A DNA stretch of 64,000 nucleotides, from positions 22,273,248 to 22,337,247 of the forward strand of contig NC_079895.1 of assembly GCF_024868665.1 (NCBI RefSeq), given 5' to 3'. This document shows positions 55,226 to 64,000 of the stretch, one piece after another. Origin of the DNA: Triplophysa rosa. Its lineage: Eukaryota; Chordata; Actinopteri; Cypriniformes; Nemacheilidae. A program made the position numbers and the translations under genes. Position 1 is the stretch's first letter. Each line of letters starts with the position of its first letter. The notes below the pieces were generated by a model. That model worked only from the letters and a program-made list of their open reading frames with translations. It had not been told where the DNA came from and did no database searches.

Positions 55226-55870
55226 TTAAAGGGCTCATATGGCGGAAGTACGTGTTTTTCTGTGTTTATGGTGTGTTATAAGTTGCCCATGCATGTATTA
55301 GACACGCAAAATTGCAAAAATGAAAGTGTGGGAATAAAAGAGGCATTCTATCTAAAAGCGAATGCTCAACCAGACTTGCCTGAAACGCCTCGTGTAACCA
55401 CACCCCGGCGAATCTACGTAACTTCGTAACATGATTTGACTAAGACCACCCAAATCTACACGTAGTTAAGGTGGGTGTAATTGTAAATCTCATTGTATCG
55501 CCTGTCAGTACAATTGCTTTGGAACCTGATGTTCTGAATATGGTAAGAGGCGTTACATTTCCGTGAAATGCTTGCAGTATTTGACCAATCACTACGCACT
55601 GGTGAACTGGCCAATCATAGCACACCTCGCTTTTCAGAGCCATGAGCTTTGTAAAAAATCTGCGCGTTTCAGAGAGGCGGGGCAAAGAGGAGATACAAAC
55701 ATGCACGGTATGTGGAAATATGTTTTTTAAACTTTAAATGGTGTATACACATTGCGTTACATCTAAAACAAACAATATTCGTTTTAGCCGTGCAGTATGA
55801 CTCCTTCAAATGTCTGCTCACCACTGAAACGTTTCTTTCATCCCAATCACTGAAAGATAATTCAGGATCC
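55226..55870 (+). mobile_element. Dispersed DNA repeat, inverted relative of 24788-26735
   Basis: Begins TTAAAGGGCTCATATGGCGG AAG and includes GTGTGTTATAAGTTGCCCAT GCATG, GAGGAGATACAAACATGCAC GG and GTGTATACACATTGCGTTAC AT, each the complement of words in intron 3 of mgat4a. It lies between the convergent ends of coa5 and the nucleoside hydrolase gene. Non-coding. Confidence 0.6.
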
Positions 55871-56128
55871 ACACACCCTTATCAATTATAAGCAATTTAC
55901 ATCTTATTCAACTAATACTTGCCATGGGATTAAACATTTTCTTAATTTTCAAGTCACCAATGAGCTGCCTTACTGCCTAGTTGATGCTTTGTATTAAGGG
56001 GTCTAATACTGGTGTCAAAGTGGCATTCAGGACATCAAGGTGTAATCAGATGGAATAAATGCGAGTCAATTTATGGGATTTTGTAGATAAATGTAGAATC
56101 GTACATAAAGACAAGACAATCTTATCCA

Positions 56129-56134
56129 TTTATT
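56129..56134 (-). promoter_or_regulatory. Candidate polyadenylation signal of the nucleoside hydrolase gene
   Basis: AATAAA on the minus strand, about 100 bp after the stop codon. Confidence 0.5.
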
Positions 56135-56234
56135 ACATTATTTTTAAAAAATGTAGTGCCTAGGCCATGATTACAAAAATACAGTAGTAAAATGACATGT
56201 ATGGCCATGATGCTACTAATGTACAAATTAACAG

Positions 56235-58692
56235 TTATTTTAAAGCATTCATCATGAGCATTTTAAACTTCTCCAAGTCCACCTTCTTCATGATTTGGAC
56301 TTTGTGAGCTTTCTTCATAAGCTCAAGATGATCTACAACCATCATTCCTCTGCAATAGTTGCCTGCGAGCTCTACCGTTACGGCTTTATGGTCAGTTTCA
56401 ACAATGTATTTGTCATCTATGGCTGCTGCCATGGCATAAGAATCACAGGAGATGAAGCCCTGCCCTTCCACCAGTTCTTTCTCCATCCTCTCACTGTGGC
56501 TGTTCTCCATGCTGTGCTTAAAGATCTGCTTCATGAACCGAGCCTTATCGGTGTCCTGGGCCAGCCAGCCATCACAGAAGTCCTGAAACAGACAAGTACA
56601 AATATAAATGGGTATTATATGTACATCCCAGTTTATACTTCACGAGTTCGCCTTAGCAAAAAATTAAATTGGCGGCAATTAAGTAAGAAGAGAATATTGT
56701 ATGCGTATTTGGCGTGCTGCCCAGGGAGAGGGCTCCGAGGTCGGTATTTTTTCCCAAACCCAGAGCACTCCCCCTTGTCCGGGGAGAGGGCTCCGATCTC
56801 TGTATTTGCCCAAGCCCAGAGCGCTCCCATTCCCCCTACCACCTGGGTAGAAAAGAGGGTTAATGGGGAGGAGTCGGGATGGAGGAGGGATACTGCGAAA
56901 ATGTAGAGTGAAAGGAGCAAGGCGATTTAACTATTTATAGAGCTCGCTCTTGATTTGATAGGACGGGTGACGTAATAGCTAATGACGGGCAGCTGCGTAA
57001 TTATTTGCACGTGCTCCTCCCGAACTTTGTTAATAAAACATCATGTGTTAAACTGAATGCAACAAGCAAGCCTAAACCATCAAGAGAAGATCTTACCCAG
57101 GGTATTTTACTTCGACAGGTGAACTCCCAGGTTGCAATGTACGTTTGGCAAAGGAATTCATTTAGAACAATGTAAGCTGCTTCTGGATCAGTTGCAAAGT
57201 TGAATTCTCCACACATAGTGGTGTTCCCATGAGCTAAAGATAAATATTTGTTGTTATTCTCTAAATTACAAAAAATATATTGTATAAAATTACCAGCAGT
57301 GCAGATCAAACCCTGTTTTTATATCAAACTTGCTAACTCTCGAAATCTTTGCTACAATGTAACATAACTGTACAGAAGTGTTAGGGACTTACAATCTGTG
57401 TTTCCACCCATAATGTAAAGCCCTTTGAGTTTCTGGCCGATTGAGGGGTCAAGTTTCACTGCCAAAGCCAGATTGGTCAATGGAGCCGTGGCCACTAGAG
57501 ATACCTTGAAGAACCAAGGAAAATTGTGGTAAAATGCTGGTAATGTGTGATCAATCTATTAACAAATGTTTCAATAATCATACAGTACACACCTCCCCAG
57601 GATTCTCATTGACTATTCGAATCATGGCTGACACGGCCCCCTCTGCCTGGATGAGATCCAAACCAGGAGCGTTGGGGTCTGGGGCATCTCCAAGTCCATC
57701 TTTCCCATGGAACTCTCCAGCACTGCTGGTCTGACCCAAGAGCGATTTAACTGCTCCACGGAATACAGGAATCTGAAACAAATTCAGGCAGTTTTTCATT
57801 ATTGTGTAATAAGCGGAGTGAAATCGTTCAATCTTGCAAAGTCATTTAAACCCAGACAGTATAGCTAAAGGTTACTGTCAGATTTTTATCATAATAGACT
57901 ATTAAAAACAACACTGTCATCAAAACCAGCCCTTTCCTGCTAATTTACTTTTTCAAAAGTCAACAAATTTGCAACAACTGAACATTTTTGACAACAACAA
58001 CAAAAAACACTCGGGCACCATTGACTACCATTAAAATAGTTGTTAAATGTGCCCCAGAACTGTTTGTTTTCCCAAATTCTTAAAATATTTTCTTTTGTGT
58101 TCAACAGAACAAAACGTATATATAATAATTTTCCCAGAAATGTCAGTCGCATTTATACAAATATCTTTGTGTTCAACAAAACAATGAAATTTATTTATAC
58201 AGGTTTGGAATGTGACAGAATTTCCCTTTTTGGGCGAACTAGGAGGAAAAATCTTAAATGCATGATAATGTCACAATATTTTATGTGGCGACAACGTATC
58301 AATACATTTTAAATGTGAAATATAAACTGTGACAATACTGAAAAAATAGACAGGTTCTCTCATGTAATTTAACATTTTAGTTTGCTTGAAAACAGCTGGT
58401 AAATAAAAAGTTGAAAGAGTTTCAAGTGTTTGTATGATTAATAAAAAACTGAAAAGTAGGATGCATCACATCAGATCGTGATGTTAAAGCATGTGATCAA
58501 GCAAGTTCAGGTTACCTCCAGACGCTTACAAACTTTCAGGATGCGCAGGACATTCTTGCACACATTATCTACTTCAGTGTTTCCATGAACGCAGGTGATG
58601 CCCAGGATCTGTACATCTGGCACTGCCAAAGCCATCATAATAGCCTGAGCATCATCCACCCCAGAGTCAACATCCAAAAGTAGTTTCTTCAT
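56235..58692 (-). CDS. Inosine-uridine preferring nucleoside hydrolase family protein, complete
   Basis: On the minus strand, exons 58692-58516, 57772-57593, 57504-57393, 57233-57097 and 56582-56235 join in frame to a 317-aa protein, a normal length for the family. The start at 58692 reads MKKLLLDVDSGVDDA, the calcium-binding signature (D7, D9, D13, D14) placed at the very N-terminus as usual. TTCATCTAG just upstream may be an acceptor for a 5' UTR exon. Other family blocks are ITCVHGNTEVDNVC, PVFRGA, VATAPLTNLALAV, MGGNT, EFNFATDPEAA and LAGNYCRGMMVVD. The enzymes hydrolyse the N-glycosidic bond of nucleosides to free base and ribose; substrate preference cannot be read here. Residues 248-249 are Cys-Asp, where trypanosomatid enzymes have the catalytic His-Asp pair. 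The likely poly(A) signal is AATAAA (minus strand) at 56134-56129. Mammals are generally regarded as lacking this activity. Confidence 0.92.
56585..57096 (-). repeat. Nucleoside hydrolase intron 4 with GC-rich tandem repeat
   Basis: Between about 56711 and 56830 a unit of roughly 57 bp occurs twice: a CCCAGGGAGAGGGCTCCGA-like block followed by GTATTT...CCCA..CCCAGAGC.CTCCC. It is much more GC-rich than the flanks and looks like a captured dispersed repeat. The rest of the intron shows no coding signal. Confidence 0.5.
57840..58510. other. Nucleoside hydrolase intron 1 with MITE fragment
   Basis: AACAACAACAA...TTTCTTTTGTGTTCAACAGA and GACAGAATTTCCCTTTTTGG GCGAACTA (to about 58241) are the right part of the GGGATAGTTCACCC family without its left end. 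No coding signal. Confidence 0.55.
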
Positions 58693-58773
58693 GTTGGCTT
58701 CTAGATGAAGATAAAAATATGTTTTGAGTTCAAAGCCCACAAGGGGTGAACATTAACAAAATATCAGATACTG

Positions 58774-58988
58774 CACTCTAAAAAATAAAAACGTAAAATA
58801 GGGCACAATATACAGTATTAATATGAAGGAATTTTCCGTATTCATTTTTTACAGTTGTTTTACCTGTATTTTGCACTGCATTAACGTACATTTTCGCATT
58901 AAGGGAAATGTCCGTAAATTAAAGGAAAATATCCAGGTAATTTTCTGCCAATACTTTATTTGTTTTTTTACCGATTTTTTAACAGTGT
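58774..58988. mobile_element. Candidate short MITE with CACT(C/G)TAAAAAA ends
   Basis: CACTCTAAAAAATAAAAACG at the left is mirrored by CCGATTTTTTAACAGTG at the right; GTAAAAT / ATTTTC words recur inside. It lies just upstream of the nucleoside hydrolase start, in its presumed 5' region. Confidence 0.55.
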
Positions 58989-59375
58989 GTAAATGACTAA
59001 GGTGCATGCTCTGCTGGTAACAAAACTCCAATGGTTTCCAAATACCATTCTGAACCATCAACTGTTTAACGTTACTGTTAAAACCATTATAAAATGTCAA
59101 TGTAGTTATGTTGTGAGCCTTATTCCAGTAAGATTTAATGGTAGGGGTGTAACGATACTTCGCATTACGAGATTTCACGATGCAAAAATGTTACGATGCG
59201 CACCGTAGAGAGATGGGGATATTTTACAATATGTTTAGAAGCACAAGACACAATCTGTGTCTCCAAGTGGTTTACAAAGCGTCATATTTTCCTTCACAAT
59301 CGCCGTTAAAACACAGCAAACTTGAAGCGTGACTGCAGGCGAGTCACCCCGAAGCTCATTACAAAGGCAGCACAA

Positions 59376-59573
59376 ACGTTCCCTTTCGAGAGAGGTCTCT
59401 CTACATTGCGTGAAACGCTAGGGGAATCCCCTTCTCCAACCTTTACTGAATCCTTATTGAATAACGCCAGTGAAAATAAAATGTAACTGGCCAATGCCGG
59501 TCAAGACGGCGCTTAGGGGCGTGGCGCCACCCCTATATAACTCGTCATCTGGACCGCATTCCTCAGAATCTTT
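59376..59573. repeat. DIRS left inverted terminal repeat
   Basis: From ACGTTCCCTTTCGAGAGAGG to the CTGGACCGCATTCCTCAGA segment. The portion from TTGCGTGAAACGCTAGGGG inward matches the right repeat in inverted orientation; the outermost 33 bp are specific to this end. TATATAA at 59534 may be a TATA box. Confidence 0.85.
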
Positions 59574-59658
59574 CTCCTTCACTCACTTTTCGCATGCTGT
59601 TGAGGATACGCTTCAGAGAAGAGGAATTCATCGGATCCTTCTGCTCGTGTGTTCCGGT

Positions 59659-61081
59659 ATGCCAATTTGCAAGTTATGTTCAGGGCCCATCGACCCGCAG
59701 GACACGCACTCACACTGCGTGCTCTGCCTAGGTCTGGCCCATGCAGAGGGGGCTCTCTCTGAGTCTAACTGCCCGCACTGCAAAGACCTTCCGGTGCGGG
59801 TGCTTAAGGCTCGGAGAGTCGCCGCCCTCAAAGATTTTGTTAGGCAGCGTCCCGCCACCGCCAGTGAGCCGCTGGCGGGACCGCCGCCCCTCCCCCCCGG
59901 GGAGATAAAGAGCTGGACCGCCGTCATCGCTCTCGGCCCCCAGGGTCTCCAATGTCCTTCGCGGATGATAGCCTCCGTCCCGCTGATGAAGCTACGGAGA
60001 TGATCCGGTTTGGCGCTTCGGGAGATGAAGACGAGCTCATGTCGCTGGCGGCTTCGGACAGGGATCTGTCGGGGTCAGAGGAGCTAGCGGCGTCGGGGAA
60101 GGAACGGGCGGAGTGGGATGCCCCTCCCGCGCTTCACGAAGAGCTCGTTCGTGTTCTCACCAGGGCCGTACAAGAACTTGGCCTCGAATGGAACTCCCCC
60201 GACGAGCCGGCGAGGAGTAAGCTGGACACGTGGTTTCTTCAGCCGGGCTGCTGCGCCGCCGCCCAGAAGAAACGCGTGCCTTTTTTCCCAGATGTCCACG
60301 AGGAGGTCGTGAAAGCGTAGCCTTGGGATCGGCTATCTTCTCTCTGGTGGATGGGGCGGAAGCCTGCGGCTATGTGCGCATTCCCGCCGTCGAGCAGGCG
60401 ATTGCGGCGCACCTGGGTCCGTCTTCGTCATCGCTGCGATCCGAGGCCGTGCTGCCATCTAAATCGAGCCGGATGACCGCCCACATAGCAGAGAAGGCAT
60501 ATGCCGCCTCTGCTCTGCACACCATGGCGGTAATCCAGGTTTTCCAGGCTCAGCTGCTGCGTTCTCTGGACGGGGAAGAACCTAACCCGGACGGCGTTAA
60601 GGACCTGCGCGCGGCCATGGTTTTCGCGCTTATGGCCACTAAACGCACAGCCCAAGCCATCGGCCACACCATGGGCTTCATGGTTGCGCTCCACCGTCAC
60701 CTGTGGCTGACGCTCACGGATCTCAAGGAGGCGGACAAGAGAGCCCTCCTGAACGCTCCGTTGTCTCCCTCTGGTCTATTCGGGGACGCCGTGGATGCCG
60801 TCATCCAGCGTTTCACGGAGGACCAAAAGCGCTCACGTGCTATGAGCCAGGTACTCCCCAGACGCCCCGCCCAGCTGTCTTCGCATCACCGATCCTCATC
60901 TGCACGCTCGGCGCAGAGACCGGTGAAGCAGCCCACGCTCGCGGCCCCCTCCGCCGCAACAGCTCCCGAACCGGCGGTTCGCCCCAAACAATGGCGAGAC
61001 ATGCCCAGGAAGCGCCAAGGCCCAGGGAAGGATCGTAGCCCGAGGGAAGGTTCAACGTCGGGGCCGAAGCCGAATTCCTGA
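59659..61081 (+). pseudogene. DIRS gag-like region, frame-broken
   Basis: The likely start ATG at 59659 opens a Cys/His-rich stretch (CKLCSGPIDPQD...HCVLCLG...CPHC) suggestive of a zinc-binding nucleic-acid protein. Coding similarity then moves across three frames (59659-60003, 59952-60320, 60230-61081), so at least two frameshifts have broken it. The last part is basic and Pro/Arg/Ser-rich, ending at 61081. It would form the particle protein in an intact element. Confidence 0.7.
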
Positions 61082-61263
61082 AGAGTTCGCTGGGAGGAGG
61101 AAAGCGTTCGACGGGGGACCTCTCGCGAAGAGTCCGAGGTTATCGTCTGTCCCCCTAGCGGTTGCGGGCGACACAGAGAACGATTGTGTTATGGATGTTG
61201 TTGTGTCAAATGTAATAAAAATGCACACATTTTCACAATCAGAGTATCTTCCTCCTCTGATGA

Positions 61264-62671
61264 ATGCTGCAAGCTCGCCGCCTCCGTGCCGCGAGCTGCT
61301 GTTGTCTCATCCTGTGCCGGTTTTACGGCGATGCACCAATCCCGCCTTATGTCCTGTCTCATACTCTGGTTACTGCGAGTCAGAGCTCTCTCGGCGGAGC
61401 TCGGAGCGGCGCTCGTACGCCGCCGCTAAGTCCGCCGACGGCGGTTTCTCCCTCGCGCGGGATAACCTGGAGAGTGCAGAACGAGACGTTGCGTCCCTTG
61501 CAGGCTCGCAAGGCAGCATGGCAGTCCATCCCAGGTATCTCGCCCTGGGTGCTGAACATAGTAGAGAACAGCTACTCGCTCCAGTTTCGGCGCAGGCCGC
61601 CCCGCTTCAATGGCGTGGTCCCATCCGTAGTCTCCCTGCGGAATATACCACTGTTGAGACAGGAAATCGACAGCCTCCTCGCGAAGCAAGCGATAGAGGT
61701 AGTCCCCTCAAGTGAGAGAGAGAGCGGCTTCTACAGCCGCTATTTTGTCGTTCTAAAGAGAAATGGGGGCTTCCGGACGATTTTAGACCTGAGACCCATC
61801 AATCGTGCGCTGCACAAACGCGCTTTCAGAATGTTGACGATAAAACAGATCATCGCGCAGACTCGGCCCGGGGACTGGTTTATTTCAGTAGATCTAAAAG
61901 ATGCATACTTTCATGTTCAAATAGCCCCTCGCCACAGGCGCGTTCTGAGGTTTGCATTCGAGGGCACCGCGTACCAGTTCATGGGGCTGGCGTTAGCTCC
62001 GCGCACTTTTACAAAGATAGTGGATGCGGCTTTATCCCCTCTGAGAGCGAGCGGTATGCGCATTCTGAATTATTTGGACGATTGGCTAGTTTTGGCCCAC
62101 TCGTAAGAGATGCTCGATGCCCATGTATGCAGGCTCCTTTCGCACATGAAAGCGTTGGGGGCTGTGTGTGAACAGACAGAAGAGCGTGCTTCTCCCCAGC
62201 TGGTCGATCGTGTATTTGGGAGTGTGCTTAGACTCGATCACCATGCGCGCTCATCTGAGCCCAGAGCGCGTTCAACGTATCACGTCGACCTTGAGCCTTT
62301 TCAGTCTGGGACGTCTCGTCTCGCTAAAAGTGTTTCAGAGGCTTCTGGGGCTGATGGCGTCAGCAACCGCAGTGTGCCACCTCGGTTTGTTGTTCATGCG
62401 TCCCCTCCAGCTCTGGCTGAGGTCCCGCGTGCCGAGAAATGCTTGGTTAGCGGGGCACGTGAGAGTCGCGGTAACACGCGGATGTCTAAACACCCTGAAG
62501 CCTTGGAGCAACCCTGACATGTATCGCCGCGGCATCCAGTTGGGTCCTATCACAGGGCAGAAAGTGGTTACGACAGACAGAGCGCTTGCGCGGTATCCAA
62601 TGGGCTTGATACTCGTGCTCGAGGCTACGCCCTGTGGATTAAGGGGGAGTTTTTTTCTCCTTTTCTCCTGA
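61264..62671 (+). pseudogene. DIRS reverse transcriptase / partial RNase H, broken
   Basis: The frame 61264-62106 contains GGFRTILDLRPINRALHK, SVDLKDAYFHVQIAP, YQFMGLALAPRTFTK and the catalytic YLDDWLVLAHS, the DIRS version of the YxDD box, and stops at TAA 62104-62106. Similarity resumes after that stop, then shifts frame near 62160-62170 and continues as a connection domain to 62671. It fades at the start of RNase H. Inactive. Confidence 0.85.
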
Positions 62672-62731
62672 TCATGCGGGGGGGGCGCTAGTTTACACTC
62701 TTTGCTGCTCTCACGGCGTGATTTTATTCGG

Positions 62732-62838
62732 TTCCCCTAGCGTTTCACGCAATGTAGAGAGACCTCTCTCGAAAGGGAACGTCTCCAGTTACTGTCGTAA
62801 CCTCGGTTCCCTGAGAGGAGGGAACGAGACATTGCGTA
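62732..62838. repeat. DIRS internal complementary region
   Basis: Its first half (TTCCCCTAGCGTTTCACGCA ... AAAGGGAACGT) is the complement of the left outer end; its second half (ACGTCTCCAGTTACTGTCGT AACC...CATTGCG) is the complement of the right outer end. Confidence 0.88.
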
Positions 62839-62885
62839 AACCGGCCTTGCTCGCGTGCTCAGATCGTCGTGCTGTATGTTTCAGT

Positions 62886-63109
62886 CGTAAGAGTCTGAGG
62901 AATGCGGTCCAGATGGCGAGTTATATAGGGGTGGCGCCACGCCCCTAAGCGCTGTCTTGACCGGCATTGGCCAGTTACATTTTATTTTCACTGGCGTTAT
63001 TCAATAAGGATTCAGTAAAGGTTGGAGAAGGGGATTCCCCTAGCGTTTCACGCAATGTCTCGTTCCCTCCTCTCAGGGAACCGAGGTTACGACAGTAACC
63101 GGAGACGTT
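62886..63109. repeat. DIRS right inverted terminal repeat
   Basis: AGTCTGAGGAATGCGGTCCA through GGTTGGAGAAGGGGATTCCC is the complement of the left repeat. The outer 50 bp (TCTCGTTCCCTCCTCTCAGG ... GGAGACG) is specific to this end. Confidence 0.85.
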
Positions 63110-63932
63110 TTTAAATGCCAATGTTAATTAATCCGCTAACGTGAGCTGCTGCATAACGTGATATGCAACATAAAGTAAGTCAAAAAAAAAACAGCGCTGT
63201 TCCGATCAGAGAAGCGATGAAGTGAGTCGTAATGTATATTAAAAGATCGAATGACATGCTAAAAAACAAGTATGTGATTTGCATGATTGAAGAAATGTAA
63301 TAACGTTTATGTAATATGTCTTGAACACGCCCTTCACTGAACGAACGAGTCAATTGAGTCAAAATGAGACTGAATGAACTGAATATTCTCTGTGTTACAA
63401 CAATGCATATCCAGTAGTTACTCAACTTTTCTGAAAAATAAAGGTAATGACCAGGTTTAATTTAATTCCAAGTTAAAGTAAATTATGTCGAAACAGTTAA
63501 ATCTTTGTATGGAACATTTAATTACACCAATTAAATGAGTTAATCCAGATAGATTTTAGTAGACTAATATAATGTAGATTTCGTCGACTAAAAATAGACT
63601 AAAACTATGATAAATTGGGATGACGAAAACTAAATTGCATTTTAGTCAAAAGACTAGGACTAAAACTAAATCAAAATTTGCTGTCAAAATTGACACTGAT
63701 CTTAATTCTAATTTCAGTTAAGCCTTAAAATGTTAAAATTCTTTATTAAATTGTATATGCAACAAAATAAGTTACTGAAAATGTTAATATTTTGAAAATA
63801 AATGTTATTTGAATTTCAGTTTCATTTTTGAATTTTGTTCAAAATATCGAGATGTGTATCGTATCGTGAACCCAGCATCGAGATACGTGCCGAATCGTGA
63901 GTTGAGTGTATCGTTACATCCCTATTTAATGG

Positions 63933-64000
63933 TGTTCTATATGTTCCCATTAACCAAATACCCATCCCCCAACACATCCCCAGCAGACCATTACAGTTTC
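63933..64000. other. Window end, no feature
   Basis: Sequence after the target duplication of the last hAT; too short to interpret. Confidence 0.5.

Larger units (their letters stand above)
59376..63109 (+). mobile_element. DIRS-type tyrosine-recombinase retrotransposon, internally deleted
   Basis: The copy of about 3.7 kb has inverted terminal repeats (59376-59573 against 62886-63109) and an internal complementary region (62732-62838) that pairs with both outer ends, the defining DIRS layout. It retains broken gag-like and reverse transcriptase regions, but the tyrosine recombinase and most of RNase H are gone between 62671 and 62732. The GC-rich coding region contrasts with the AT-rich flanks. 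Both borders share ACGTT, as expected when a recombinase joins a circle at a short identity and does not make a long target duplication. Confidence 0.9.
59142..63924. mobile_element. hAT element with perfect 8-bp TSD, split by a DIRS retrotransposon
   Basis: The ends TAGGGGTGTAACGATAC and GTATCGTTACATCCCTA are inverted. TTTAATGG is duplicated exactly at 59134-59141 and 63925-63932. Without the DIRS insertion it would be about 1.05 kb. Its right part holds the ACTAAAACTAAA-rich DNA common in these elements. No transposase frame remains. Confidence 0.92.

Noticed and set aside
60084..60312. Several overlapping long frames on both strands in GC-rich DNA
   Set aside because: These are shadows of the broken DIRS gag region, where GC-rich composition lacks stop codons.

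Overview
The window is vertebrate nuclear DNA, almost certainly from a teleost and most likely a cyprinid-type fish. It is AT-rich, has long introns with GT-AG borders, and is packed with DNA-transposon families typical of fish genomes (hAT elements with 8-bp target-site duplications, Tc1/mariner, TTAAAGGGATAGTTCACCC-type MITEs), tRNA-derived SINEs, an L2-like LINE and a DIRS-type retrotransposon. No bacterial-style operons, CRISPR arrays or plausible tRNA/rRNA genes were seen.

Three host genes were rebuilt exon by exon. (1) mgat4a (+ strand): fourteen coding exons between 20771 and 49207. These cover everything except a short first coding exon that should lie further upstream. The 3' UTR runs to about 52140. 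The gene encodes the Golgi GlcNAc-transferase IVa of N-glycan branching. (2) coa5 (+ strand): three exons between 53690 and 55077, giving a complete 75-aa Cys-rich cytochrome c oxidase assembly factor. (3) A nucleoside-hydrolase-family gene (- strand): five exons between 58692 and 56235, giving a complete 317-aa protein, convergent with coa5. The mgat4a-coa5 neighbourhood matches the human 2q11.2 arrangement, except that UNC50, which sits between them in human, is not seen.

Layout. 1-20770: no host exon recognised, many transposon copies, including an intact Tc1/mariner-type element (346-aa transposase, perfect 29-bp ends) nested in a hAT element. 20771-52140: mgat4a, with introns 3, 4 and 6 swollen by nested hATs, SINEs, a minisatellite of about 0.9 kb, an L2-like LINE and a long inverted-repeat element. 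A hAT element sits four bases after the mgat4a stop codon, and its target-site duplication copies the stop codon. 53500-55100: coa5. 56100-58750: the nucleoside hydrolase gene. 59134-63932: a hAT element split by a deletion-bearing DIRS retrotransposon that retains its inverted terminal repeats and internal complementary region.

The three host genes do different jobs (Golgi glycosylation, mitochondrial respiratory-chain assembly, nucleoside salvage) and look like ordinary chromosomal neighbours rather than a pathway. The most notable content is the nested mobile-element archaeology: at least eleven hAT copies keep recognisable 8-bp target duplications. Also notable are the vertebrate nucleoside hydrolase, with Cys-Asp where trypanosomatid enzymes have His-Asp, and several strong hairpins.
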